A stretch of DNA of 11,098 bases, from positions 1 through 11,098 of the forward strand of contig JAEZXX010000039.1 of assembly GCA_023419535.1 (NCBI GenBank), in the 5' to 3' direction. Of the stretch, positions 1 to 7,925 are shown piece by piece. Source of the DNA: Pseudomonadota bacterium. GTDB taxonomy: Bacteria > Pseudomonadota > Alphaproteobacteria > Rhizobiales > Rhizobiaceae. Position 1 is the first letter of the stretch. Every line of letters begins with the position of its first letter. Made by a program: the position numbers and the translations under genes. The notes under the pieces are model-generated. The model was given only the letters and a program-made list of their open reading frames with translations. It was not told where the DNA came from and ran no database searches.

Positions 1-1744
<1,744 letters not shown>

Positions 1745-2072
1745 CTCGCATTCTCTCCAAATCGCGCGTCGGCGCTTCGCTCGCCGCGAGAATCGCATCC
1801 ACGTCTCGGGCCGGTCCGGGCTCTTGGAGTCCGGTTCGGCTGAGATCGGACGATCCGCAACTGGCACCGCCACCGAAGGTTCCGGCCTGGCCGCGGCCCG
1901 AAAACGTCAAGGTTCGGGTGTCGCGGATACGATCCGACGGGCGCGCAGTCCCGGACCGTGGCCCGTGTGTTCATTTCCGCGCGCCGAGTCAAGCTCTTGG
2001 CTCGATCGACACGGGCGTTCGCTCGTCGCCACGCATATCGATCCGAAGCCGGGCCCTTCAAGGGCGGGGCGT
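1745..2072 (-). other. rpoD upstream region (dnaG-rpoD gap), no gene seen
   Basis: A 328-base gap between the dnaG stop and the rpoD start. Read leftward it has two -35-like cores, TTGACT at 1992-1987 and TTGACG at 1910-1905, but neither has a recognisable -10 hexamer at 16-18 bases. A short GCCC/GGGC stem just after the dnaG stop has no T-run, so it is not a convincing terminator. A 139-codon open frame crossing the gap into rpoD (2061-1642) is rich in Arg and Pro, overlaps rpoD out of frame and looks like chance. rpoD could be transcribed from a promoter here, from dnaG, or both. Confidence 0.4.
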
Positions 2073-4010
2073 TCAGAAGGTCCGCGCAGGCTTGCCGGAC
2101 AAGAGCCCGAAACCGTCGATCAGGGCTTCCGTACCGGAGAAGTTCTCGATTTCCCGCTTGATCGCGACGATCTGCCCGTAGGCGAACTCCGAAGGGTTCG
2201 CCGCCAGGACCTCTTCGGCGCTGCGGAGTTCGTCATGTAAGGATCGATAGCGATGCTGCAAGTGCAGAGCCTGTCGCACCGTCTCTCGCGCGTCCTCCGT
2301 CGCCGCCTCGCCCAGCACCGACCAGAGGCCGAGAATCCGCAGCTTGGCCTCGAAGGTCTCGAAGGCCTCGGCGAGACCGCGGGCCGCGAGCCCCTCCATC
2401 GCCTCGGCGCGTTCACGCGGGGGATGGTCGGCATAGAGGTCGAGGATGCAGGAGCGGATGCGCGACAGATCGCCCGGCGGCAGCTCCAGATCCGCGAAAT
2501 GCTCGAAGGCTTCGCCGATCAGCCGCGGATGGTTCACGAAGCCGACGACGATGGCGATCTCGCGCCCGCTCGGCTCTCGCGAGGAGGCCGAGCGAACCAG
2601 GCCCGTGCGCAGCAGACGGTCGGAGACCGGCGCGCGCCGCCCGCCGGCCACGCCGCGCCCGTCGCGCCGCCGCGGCTCCTGCCGTCCGCCCTTGAAGCTC
2701 CGCCCCTGTCCGGACGGCTGGACCGGCGGCCCGAAGAAGCCGGCGATGCGCTCGTCGAAATCCTGCGCGTAGTGCCGCCGCACGCTCTCGTCGGTGATGC
2801 GCCGCGCCAGCGCCTTGACGCGCTGTTCGAGGTCCGCCCGCCGCTCGGGCGTGTCGAAGACCCCGCCCGCGGTCTCGCGCGTCCAGAGAAGGTCGACGAG
2901 CGGCCGCGCCGCCTCGATGACGCCCCGGAAGGCGGCCGGGCCGCTCTCGCGCACCAGATCGTCGGGGTCCTTGCCCTCGGGCAGGAGCGCAAAGCGGAGC
3001 GAGCGCCCCGCCTTCAGCGTCGGAAGCGCGAGATCGGCCGCCCGCCACGCCGCCTTCAGACCCGCCGCGTCGCCGTCGAAGCAGAGCACGGGCTCGGCCG
3101 CGTTGCGCCAGAGGAGGTCGAGCTGGCGCTCGGTCAAGGCGGTGCCGAGCGGGGCGACCGCGTTCTCGAAGCCGGCCTGATGGATCGCGATGACGTCCAT
3201 GTAGCCTTCGACGACGATCAGCGTGCCGGCGTCCCGCGCCCCGCGCCGCGCTCGGGCGAGATTGAAGAGGGTGTCGCCCTTGTGGAAGACCTCGGTCTCC
3301 GGCGAGTTCAGGTACTTGGCCGGCACGCCGGCCGAGAGCGCCCGCCCGCCGAAGGCGATGATCTTTTCGCGCGCGTCCTCGATCGGGAACATCAGCCGGT
3401 CGCGGAAGCGGTCGTAGGAGACGGCGACGCCTTCTCCGAAGACCACCAGCCCGGCGGCTTCGATCTCGGCCTTGCCGACGCCCCTGCCCGACAGGAACTC
3501 CTTCAGGGCCGAGCGCGAATCCGGCGCGTAGCCGAGGCCGAAGAGCTTCTGCGTCGCAGGGTTGAGGCCCCGGTCCCGCAGATAGCTGCGCGCCTTGGCG
3601 CCGTCCGTCTCGGCGAGGCGCTGGCGGAAGAATTCCGCCGAAAGCCGCAGCGCGTCCATGACGCTGGCGCGCTGCTCGGACCGCTTCTCGGCCTCGGGAT
3701 CGCGCTCGGGCATCGCAAGCCCCGCCTCGCCCGCCAGCCGCTCCACCGCTTCGGGGAAGCTCATGCCCTCCAGCTCGGTCAGGAAACGGAAATGGTCGCC
3801 CGAGACGCCGCAGCCGAAGCAGTGGTAGCGGCCCTTGCCGTCCTCGCAGTGGAAGGACGGCGACTTCTCGCCGTGGAAGGGACAGCAGGCCCAGTAGTCG
3901 CCGCGCGCGGCGTTGGTCTTGCGGCGGTCCCAGGTCACGCGTCGGCCGATCACGTCGGAGATCGGAACCCGCGCCCGGATGTCGTCGAGGAAATGGGGCG
4001 AGAAGCGCAT
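2073..4010 (-). CDS. dnaG: DNA primase DnaG
   Basis: Makes the RNA primers for chromosome replication and works with the replicative helicase DnaB. The 645-residue protein has the full family order. The N-terminal CHC2 zinc ribbon has CPFH (Cys43, His46) and CFGC (Cys64, Cys67). The RNA-polymerase/Toprim core has EGYMDV at 268-273, DGDAAG at 312-317 and DPDD at 348-351, the acidic metal-binding sites. An Arg/Gly-rich linker (about 470-510) leads to the helical C-terminal helicase-interaction domain. The frame is open upstream to an ATG at 4109, but I chose the ATG at 4010. The family begins with MRFSP-type sequence, and AAGGA lies about 6 bases upstream of this start. The extra 33 codons have no family similarity. 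It is transcribed towards rpoD and divergently from the cupin gene. Confidence 0.98.
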   Translation of the reverse strand: MRFSPHFLDDIRARVPISDVIGRRVTWDRRKTNAARGDYWACCPFHGEKSPSFHCEDGKGRYHCFGCGVSGDHFRFLTELEGMSFPEAVERLAGEAGLAMPERDPEAEKRSEQRASVMDALRLSAEFFRQRLAETDGAKARSYLRDRGLNPATQKLFGLGYAPDSRSALKEFLSGRGVGKAEIEAAGLVVFGEGVAVSYDRFRDRLMFPIEDAREKIIAFGGRALSAGVPAKYLNSPETEVFHKGDTLFNLARARRGARDAGTLIVVEGYMDVIAIHQAGFENAVAPLGTALTERQLDLLWRNAAEPVLCFDGDAAGLKAAWRAADLALPTLKAGRSLRFALLPEGKDPDDLVRESGPAAFRGVIEAARPLVDLLWTRETAGGVFDTPERRADLEQRVKALARRITDESVRRHYAQDFDERIAGFFGPPVQPSGQGRSFKGGRQEPRRRDGRGVAGGRRAPVSDRLLRTGLVRSASSREPSGREIAIVVGFVNHPRLIGEAFEHFADLELPPGDLSRIRSCILDLYADHPPRERAEAMEGLAARGLAEAFETFEAKLRILGLWSVLGEAATEDARETVRQALHLQHRYRSLHDELRSAEEVLAANPSEFAYGQIVAIKREIENFSGTEALIDGFGLLSGKPARTF

Positions 4011-4078
4011 GCCGTCCTTATCGGCCGCGCGACCTTCGAAGGAAAGGCGCCGATTGCATCGGCCCCGTGCCACCGCAT

Positions 4079-4099
4079 TTATCCACCCCCGTCCACAGG
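4079..4099 (+). promoter_or_regulatory. DnaA-box-like motif upstream of dnaG
   Basis: TTATCCACC (4079-4087) matches the DnaA box TTATNCACA at 8 of 9 positions. A second TCCAC core (GTCCACAGG, 4091-4099) lies exactly 10 bases further on, one helical turn. The pair sits in the 110-base divergent region between dnaG and the cupin gene, 70-90 bases upstream of the dnaG start. Binding by DnaA is inference; single near-matches also occur by chance. Confidence 0.3.
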
Positions 4100-4120
4100 A
4101 CGACCACACGAGGGCGCCGC

Positions 4121-4603
4121 ATGCCGACCGTTACGCAGACACTGACCGAACTCGAGCTGGAGGAGTGGAGCGAGGGCTCACTCTATGCAGGCCGGGACGT
4201 CTCCTTCGGCCGTGACCTCGGGCTGACGCTTCTGGGCGCGAGCTACGGCGAGGTGCCGCCCGGCAAAAGCGCGTGCCCCTTCCACAACCACCGCTGCGAG
4301 GACGAGCTCTTCGTCATCCTCGAAGGCTCGGGCACCTACCGCTTCGGCGAGGACCGCATCGCCTTCGAAGCCGGCGACGCGCTCGCCGCGCCCGCCGGCG
4401 GGCCGGAGACGGCGCACCAGATCCTGAACACGGGAACGGGCGTCCTTCGCTATCTGGCGCTCTCCAGCCGCGCGCCGGCCGACGTCATCGACTATCCGGA
4501 TTCGGGCAAGCGGCTGGTGAAGCTCCTCGACGGCTCGTTCCGCTCCATGCAGCGGCCGTCGCAGTCCCTGCCCTACTGGGACGGCGAACCGGGCGCGTCC
4601 TGA
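4121..4603 (+). CDS. Small single-domain cupin protein, function unknown
   Basis: A 160-residue protein with one double-stranded beta-helix (cupin) domain. Motif 1 is visible as PFHNHRCEDELFVILEG, with the His-x-His and Glu that usually bind a metal. Motif 2 is GDALAAPAGGPETAHQILN, with the third His. It most resembles the uncharacterised cupins grouped as COG3837. Substrate and reaction are not known; members may be metal-dependent enzymes or sugar/small-ligand binders. The ATG at 4121 is preceded by GAGGG, and an upstream in-frame ATG at 4067 would add 18 unlikely residues (MPPHLSTPVHR...). No signal peptide or membrane segment is seen, so it is probably cytoplasmic. It is divergent from dnaG and 79 bases upstream of carA. 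A functional link to carbamoyl phosphate is not shown. Confidence 0.9.
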   Translation: MPTVTQTLTELELEEWSEGSLYAGRDVSFGRDLGLTLLGASYGEVPPGKSACPFHNHRCEDELFVILEGSGTYRFGEDRIAFEAGDALAAPAGGPETAHQILNTGTGVLRYLALSSRAPADVIDYPDSGKRLVKLLDGSFRSMQRPSQSLPYWDGEPGAS

Positions 4604-4648
4604 TCCGGTTGCCGTTCCTCCCGCCAGGGAGTATGACGCGCCGGATCA
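4601..4648 (+). promoter_or_regulatory. Candidate carA promoter flanked by an inverted repeat
   Basis: TTGCCG (4609-4614) and TATGAC (4632-4637) are 17 bases apart and give a plausible -35/-10 pair starting transcription near 4644, about 40 bases before the carA ATG. A perfect 8-base inverted repeat, TGATCCGG (4601-4608) and CCGGATCA (4641-4648), brackets exactly this pair, and a small inner stem CTCCC/GGGAG (4618-4631) lies in the spacer. The left arm contains the cupin stop codon. The repeat could be a divided operator or an RNA hairpin. There is no T-run after it, so it is not an intrinsic terminator. Confidence 0.4.
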
Positions 4649-4682
4649 AACGACAGACCCTGCCGACACGGAGACCTTCGCC

Positions 4683-5870
4683 ATGAGCCAAGGCTGGACC
4701 ACCCGCGAGCCGACCGCCCTTCTGGTGCTCGCCGACGGAACAGTCATCGAGGGCGACGGGCTGGGCGCCACCGGCGAGGCGCTCGGCGAGGTCTGCTTCA
4801 ACACCTCGCTCACGGGCTATCAGGAGATCCTGACCGACCCGTCCTACGCGCAGCAGATCGTCACCTTCACGTTCCCGCATATCGGCAATGTCGGCGCCAA
4901 CGAGGAGGATCTGGAGGATCTCGTTCCGGACAATTCGGTCGGCGCGGTCGGCGCGATCGTCCGCGCCGAGGTCTCGGCTCCGTCGAACTACCGCTCCACG
5001 GGCGATCTCGACGCCTGGCTGAAGAAGCGCGGCGTCGTCGCCATGTCGGGCATCGACACCCGTGCGCTCACCGCCCTCATCCGCGAGAAGGGCATGCCGA
5101 ACGCGGTGATCGCCCATTCGCCGGACGGCAAGTTCGACCGCGAGGCGCTCAAGGCCCGCGCGGCCGCATGGAGCGGCCTCGTCGGGCTCGATCTCGCCAA
5201 ACAGGCGGGCTCCAAGGGCGAGGAGGTCTGGACCGAGGGCACCTGGGCCTGGAACGCGGGCTACGCGCCCGGCGCCGCCGAGCCGCGCTTGACGGTCGTC
5301 GCCATCGACTACGGCGCCAAGCGCAACATCCTGCGGCTGATGTCGGGCCACGGCGCTCGCGTCGTCATCCTGCCCGCCACCGCGAGCGCGCAGGACGTCC
5401 TGAAGCATTCGCCGGACGGCATCTTCCTGTCGAACGGCCCGGGCGACCCGGCGGCGACGGGCGAATACGCGGTTCCCGTCATCCGCCAGCTCGCCGAGAC
5501 CGGCATCCCGATGTTCGGCATCTGCCTCGGCCACCAGCTCCTGGGCCTGGCGCTCGGCGGCACCACGCAGAAGATGCACCAGGGCCATCACGGCGCGAAC
5601 CACCCGGTGAAGGACTACACCACGAACAAGGTCGAGATCGTCTCGATGAACCACGGCTTCGCGGTCGCGGCCGACTCGCTGCCCGAGACGGTCGAGGAGA
5701 CTCATGTCTCCCTCTTCGACGGCACCAATTGCGGATTGCGTCTGAAGGGCCGGCCGGTCTTCTCCGTCCAGCACCATCCGGAGGCCTCCCCCGGGCCGCA
5801 GGACTCGCACTACCTCTTTCAGCGCTTCTTCGACATGATCGAGGAGCACCGCGCCAAGAAGGCCGCCTGA
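4683..5870 (+). CDS. carA: Carbamoyl-phosphate synthetase small (glutaminase) subunit CarA
   Basis: Hydrolyses glutamine and passes ammonia to CarB for carbamoyl phosphate, the precursor of arginine and pyrimidines. The 395-residue protein has the CarA-specific N-terminal domain (CFNTSLTGYQEILTDPSYA at 38-56, GIDTRALT at 123-130). The class I glutamine amidotransferase domain follows, with LSNGPGDP at 249-256, nucleophile Cys281 in GICLGHQLLGLALGG, and the His365/Glu367 pair in QHHPEASPGP. All catalytic residues are present and the length is normal. The ATG at 4683 has GGAGA about 8 bases upstream. Its partner carB is not next to it but starts at 10547, with four genes between. The downstream glycosyltransferase-like gene begins 18 bases after the stop, so carA probably heads a short operon. 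Confidence 0.99.
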   Translation: MSQGWTTREPTALLVLADGTVIEGDGLGATGEALGEVCFNTSLTGYQEILTDPSYAQQIVTFTFPHIGNVGANEEDLEDLVPDNSVGAVGAIVRAEVSAPSNYRSTGDLDAWLKKRGVVAMSGIDTRALTALIREKGMPNAVIAHSPDGKFDREALKARAAAWSGLVGLDLAKQAGSKGEEVWTEGTWAWNAGYAPGAAEPRLTVVAIDYGAKRNILRLMSGHGARVVILPATASAQDVLKHSPDGIFLSNGPGDPAATGEYAVPVIRQLAETGIPMFGICLGHQLLGLALGGTTQKMHQGHHGANHPVKDYTTNKVEIVSMNHGFAVAADSLPETVEETHVSLFDGTNCGLRLKGRPVFSVQHHPEASPGPQDSHYLFQRFFDMIEEHRAKKAA

Positions 5871-5888
5871 GCGCGAAACCCCGCCTCG

Positions 5889-6701
5889 ATGCGAATCGTC
5901 TCCCTCTCCAGCATCCCGCCGCGCTTCGGCCAGCTCGGCCCCGTGCTGGAGAGCCTTCTCGCCCAACGCCCGCGCGTCGACGCGGTCCAGCTCCACGTAC
6001 CGAGGCGCTACCGCCGCTTTCCGGACTATGACGGGACGCCCCCGAGCGTGCCGGACGGCGTGACGCTGGTGCGCCCGGACGAGGATCTCGGCCCCGCCTC
6101 CAAAGTGCTGTTCGCCGCGCGCGCGCTTCGCGGAACGGACACGCAGATCCTCTTCTGCGACGACGACAAGCTCTTTTCGCCCGACTGGGCGGTGCGGCTC
6201 TTCGACGAGCAGGCGGCGCGGCCGGACATGTGCGTCGCGCTCGCCGGCAAGCACCTGCCGAAGGACATCGAGCGCACCGGTCCGCGCACGCCCCGCGCCG
6301 TCCTCGGCGGCGGCTTCGACCCCGCCTACGAGGCGGGCAAGCTCCTCTGGCGCACGGGGCTGAACCCCGGTCCGCGCCCGACGCGGCGCGTGGTGCGCGA
6401 GGCCGGCTTCGCCGACATCCTGCAGGGGCTCGGCGGCGTCGTCGTGCGGCCCGACTTCTTCGACGACGAGGCCTTCGACATCCCGGACATCCTCTGGGCG
6501 GTGGACGATGTCTGGCTGTCCGGCATGCTGGAGCGGCGCGGCATTCCGATCTGGCTACCGGCGGGGCTGCGCCGCCCCGCGCCCCTTCCCGGCGGCGACG
6601 GGAACTCGCTCTACGAGGCCGTCATCGACGGCGTGAAGCGCGACGACGCCAACCGCCGCTGCATCGAGCATCTGCGCGAGCGCTACGGCATCTGGCGCTG
6701 A
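5889..6701 (+). CDS. Glycosyltransferase-like protein (GT-A type fold suspected)
   Basis: A 270-residue protein with features of GT-A nucleotide-sugar transferases. It opens with a beta-strand start (MRIVSLSSIPPRFGQL). An aspartate cluster ILFCDDDKLF (DDD at 91-93) in the right place for a DxD metal/nucleotide-sugar site follows a GPASKVL segment (69-74). A later Gly-rich strand, ILQGLGGVVVRPDFFDD, leads to WAVDDVWLSGMLERRGIPIW (DD at 206-207), as in acceptor-side motifs of such enzymes. No signal peptide or membrane helix is seen, so it is probably cytoplasmic. Donor, acceptor and product cannot be told from the sequence. It sits 18 bases after carA and 14 bases before trhO and is likely co-transcribed with both. 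The upstream Shine-Dalgarno is weak, which fits translational coupling to carA. Confidence 0.72.
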   Translation: MRIVSLSSIPPRFGQLGPVLESLLAQRPRVDAVQLHVPRRYRRFPDYDGTPPSVPDGVTLVRPDEDLGPASKVLFAARALRGTDTQILFCDDDKLFSPDWAVRLFDEQAARPDMCVALAGKHLPKDIERTGPRTPRAVLGGGFDPAYEAGKLLWRTGLNPGPRPTRRVVREAGFADILQGLGGVVVRPDFFDDEAFDIPDILWAVDDVWLSGMLERRGIPIWLPAGLRRPAPLPGGDGNSLYEAVIDGVKRDDANRRCIEHLRERYGIWR

Positions 6702-6715
6702 CGACGGGTCCCTCG

Positions 6716-7597
6716 ATGCTCGACGTCGTCGCCCTCTACCGCTTCGTGTCCATCGCCGATCCGGACGCCCTGCGCGCCGAACTCCTCGATCTCTGCCGCG
6801 CCGAAGGCCTGCGCGGCACGATCCTGATCGCCCACGAGGGCATCAACGGCACGGTCGCCGGCCCTCCCGAAGGCACGGCTGTGCTCCTCGCCCGGCTGGA
6901 GGCGCTTTGCGCGATCGGGCTGGGCGAGGTGAAGCATTCCTCGGCCGCCGACTGGCCCTTCGCCCGCATGAAGGTGCGCGTCCGGCCCGAGATCATCACC
7001 ATGCGAGCGCCGGAGGCCGATCCCTCGCGGCACGCCGGCACCTATGTGGCCCCGTCCGACTGGAACGCGCTGATCGAGGCCGAGAACGTCCTCCTCCTCG
7101 ACACGCGCAACACCTACGAGACCAAGCTCGGCACCTTCGAGGGCGCCGTCGATCCGAAGATCGAAAGTTTCACGCAGTTCAAGGATTTCGTCGAGACGCT
7201 CGACCCGACCGCGCATCGCAAGGTCGCGATGTTCTGCACCGGCGGCATCCGCTGCGAGAAGGCGTCCGCCTACATGTTGTCGAAGGGGTTCGACCAAGTC
7301 TTCCACCTCAAGGGCGGCATCCTGAAGTATCTGGAAGAGGTGCCGGCGGAGTGCTCGCGCTGGAATGGCGAGTGCTACGTCTTCGACGAGCGCGTGGCGG
7401 TTCGCCACGGCCTGGCGCCCGGCTCCTTCATCGCCTGCTACGGCTGCGGCGAGCCGTTGAGTGCGGCCGAGACGCAGGACCCGGCGTACGAGCCGGGCGT
7501 GTCGTGCCCGTCGTGCATCGCTTCACTTACGAAGGAGAAGGCGAGCGCCCTGCGCGAGCGGCACCGTCAGCTGACGGCGACGGCCGGAGAGGTGTGA
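6716..7597 (+). CDS. trhO: tRNA uridine(34) hydroxylase TrhO (YceA family, rhodanese-type)
   Basis: Installs 5-hydroxyuridine at the wobble position of tRNA in an oxygen-dependent reaction. The 293-residue protein has the YceA-type N-terminal domain (ILIAHEGINGTVAGP at 36-50, VKHSSAADWPFARMKVRVR at 72-90). The rhodanese domain follows, with LLLDTRNTYE (126-135), then FCTGGIRCEKA with the active-site loop Cys174 and the conserved Cys180, and FHLKGGILKYLEE. A C-terminal Cys-rich module CYGC (241-244) and CPSC (264-267) is typical of the longer family members and probably binds zinc. The start is the ATG at 6716, where the conserved LYRF segment begins a few residues in. It follows the glycosyltransferase-like gene by 14 bases with only a weak ribosome site. 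The open frame extends upstream through the previous gene but is not family-like there. Confidence 0.95.
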   Translation: MLDVVALYRFVSIADPDALRAELLDLCRAEGLRGTILIAHEGINGTVAGPPEGTAVLLARLEALCAIGLGEVKHSSAADWPFARMKVRVRPEIITMRAPEADPSRHAGTYVAPSDWNALIEAENVLLLDTRNTYETKLGTFEGAVDPKIESFTQFKDFVETLDPTAHRKVAMFCTGGIRCEKASAYMLSKGFDQVFHLKGGILKYLEEVPAECSRWNGECYVFDERVAVRHGLAPGSFIACYGCGEPLSAAETQDPAYEPGVSCPSCIASLTKEKASALRERHRQLTATAGEV

Positions 7598-7728
7598 ACG
7601 AGAAGGGCCCGACTTTGCGCCGTGTTCAAGGCGTGCCGCGGACAGGTCGTCTGCCGCGCCGACGGCGGTACTGGGTCGTTCTCGGACGGTCCGCTTGCGG
7701 CGAGCAGATGCAGATTGCTGCCGTCGTG
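7598..7728. other. Gap after trhO, little structure
   Basis: No gene is visible. A hairpin of about 8 pairs with a one-base bulge (CGCGGACAG and CTGCCGCG, about 7637-7658) follows trhO but lacks a T-run, so it would be at most a weak or Rho-assisted end. Base composition starts to fall towards the MFS block. Confidence 0.3.
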
Positions 7729-7757
7729 TTGACCCGCTCCCGCAGTACATTCTATGC
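7729..7757 (+). promoter_or_regulatory. Candidate sigma-70 promoter of the MFS leader / small RNA
   Basis: TTGACC (7729-7734), a 17-base spacer and CTATGC (7752-7757) closely follow the rhizobial housekeeping pattern TTGAC-N17-CTATAT. Transcription would start near 7764, giving a transcript of about 115 bases to the terminator at 7878, or a longer one reading into the MFS gene. Confidence 0.5.
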
Positions 7758-7763
7758 GTGTGA

Positions 7764-7878
7764 GCGTGCGACCCATTTTCGACATCGTATTGGTAGGAAA
7801 GCGCGTGGGCAGGATATCCTAGACATCCGGCGTCAGCACCCACGCGCGGCACCTGGGCTCCCCTCGGAGCCCTTTTTT
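7764..7878 (+). ncRNA. Candidate small RNA or attenuated 5' leader of the MFS gene
   Basis: Bounded by a good promoter-like site and a strong intrinsic terminator. Inside is a perfect 9-pair stem GCGCGTGGG (7801-7809) / CCCACGCGC (7839-7847) closing a 29-base loop that holds the self-complementary AGGATATCCT (7811-7820). It does not resemble a known tRNA, SRP RNA or riboswitch that I recognise. It may be a free-standing sRNA or a leader whose premature termination controls the exporter. I see no obvious promoter between the terminator and the MFS start, which favours the leader reading. Confidence 0.4.
7855..7878 (+). terminator. Intrinsic terminator upstream of the MFS gene
   Basis: Perfect 7-pair stem GGGCTCC (7855-7861) and GGAGCCC (7866-7872) with a CCTC loop, directly followed by six T (7873-7878). 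It is a textbook Rho-independent terminator, acting rightward and located 47 bases before the MFS start codon. Confidence 0.85.
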
Positions 7879-7894
7879 GTGCCCGAGGCACAAA
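7876..7894. promoter_or_regulatory. Palindrome before the MFS gene, operator candidate
   Basis: TTTGTGCC-CGA-GGCACAAA is a perfect 8-base-arm palindrome overlapping the terminator T-run and ending 31 bases before the MFS start. Its size suits a dimeric repressor (TetR or MarR type are common for exporters), or it could be an RNA hairpin competing with the terminator: CCGAGG at 7883-7888 is complementary to CCTCGG at 7862-7867. No regulator gene is next to it. Confidence 0.35.
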
Positions 7895-7925
7895 GCACTG
7901 AACGTCACGCCAAGGGGATAGCTCC

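Noticed and set aside
4033..4063. Palindrome CCTTCGAAGG and inverted repeat GCCGAT-TGC-ATCGGC between dnaG and the cupin gene
   Set aside because: Short and with no promoter element aligned to them; too likely by chance in GC-rich DNA to call an operator.
2253..4145. A 630-codon open frame on the plus strand
   Set aside because: Antisense shadow of dnaG with no domain; the primase motifs on the minus strand explain the region.
4633..4686. A 17-codon frame whose TGA overlaps the carA ATG (ATGA), a possible leader peptide
   Set aside because: Its ATG lies inside the -10-like element of the candidate carA promoter, the purine-rich AGGGAG is only one base away from the ATG, and the peptide has no Arg run or other clear sensing feature beyond being basic.
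4485..6254. A 589-codon open frame on the minus strand
   Set aside because: Antisense shadow across the cupin end, carA and the glycosyltransferase-like gene; composition is typical of such shadows.
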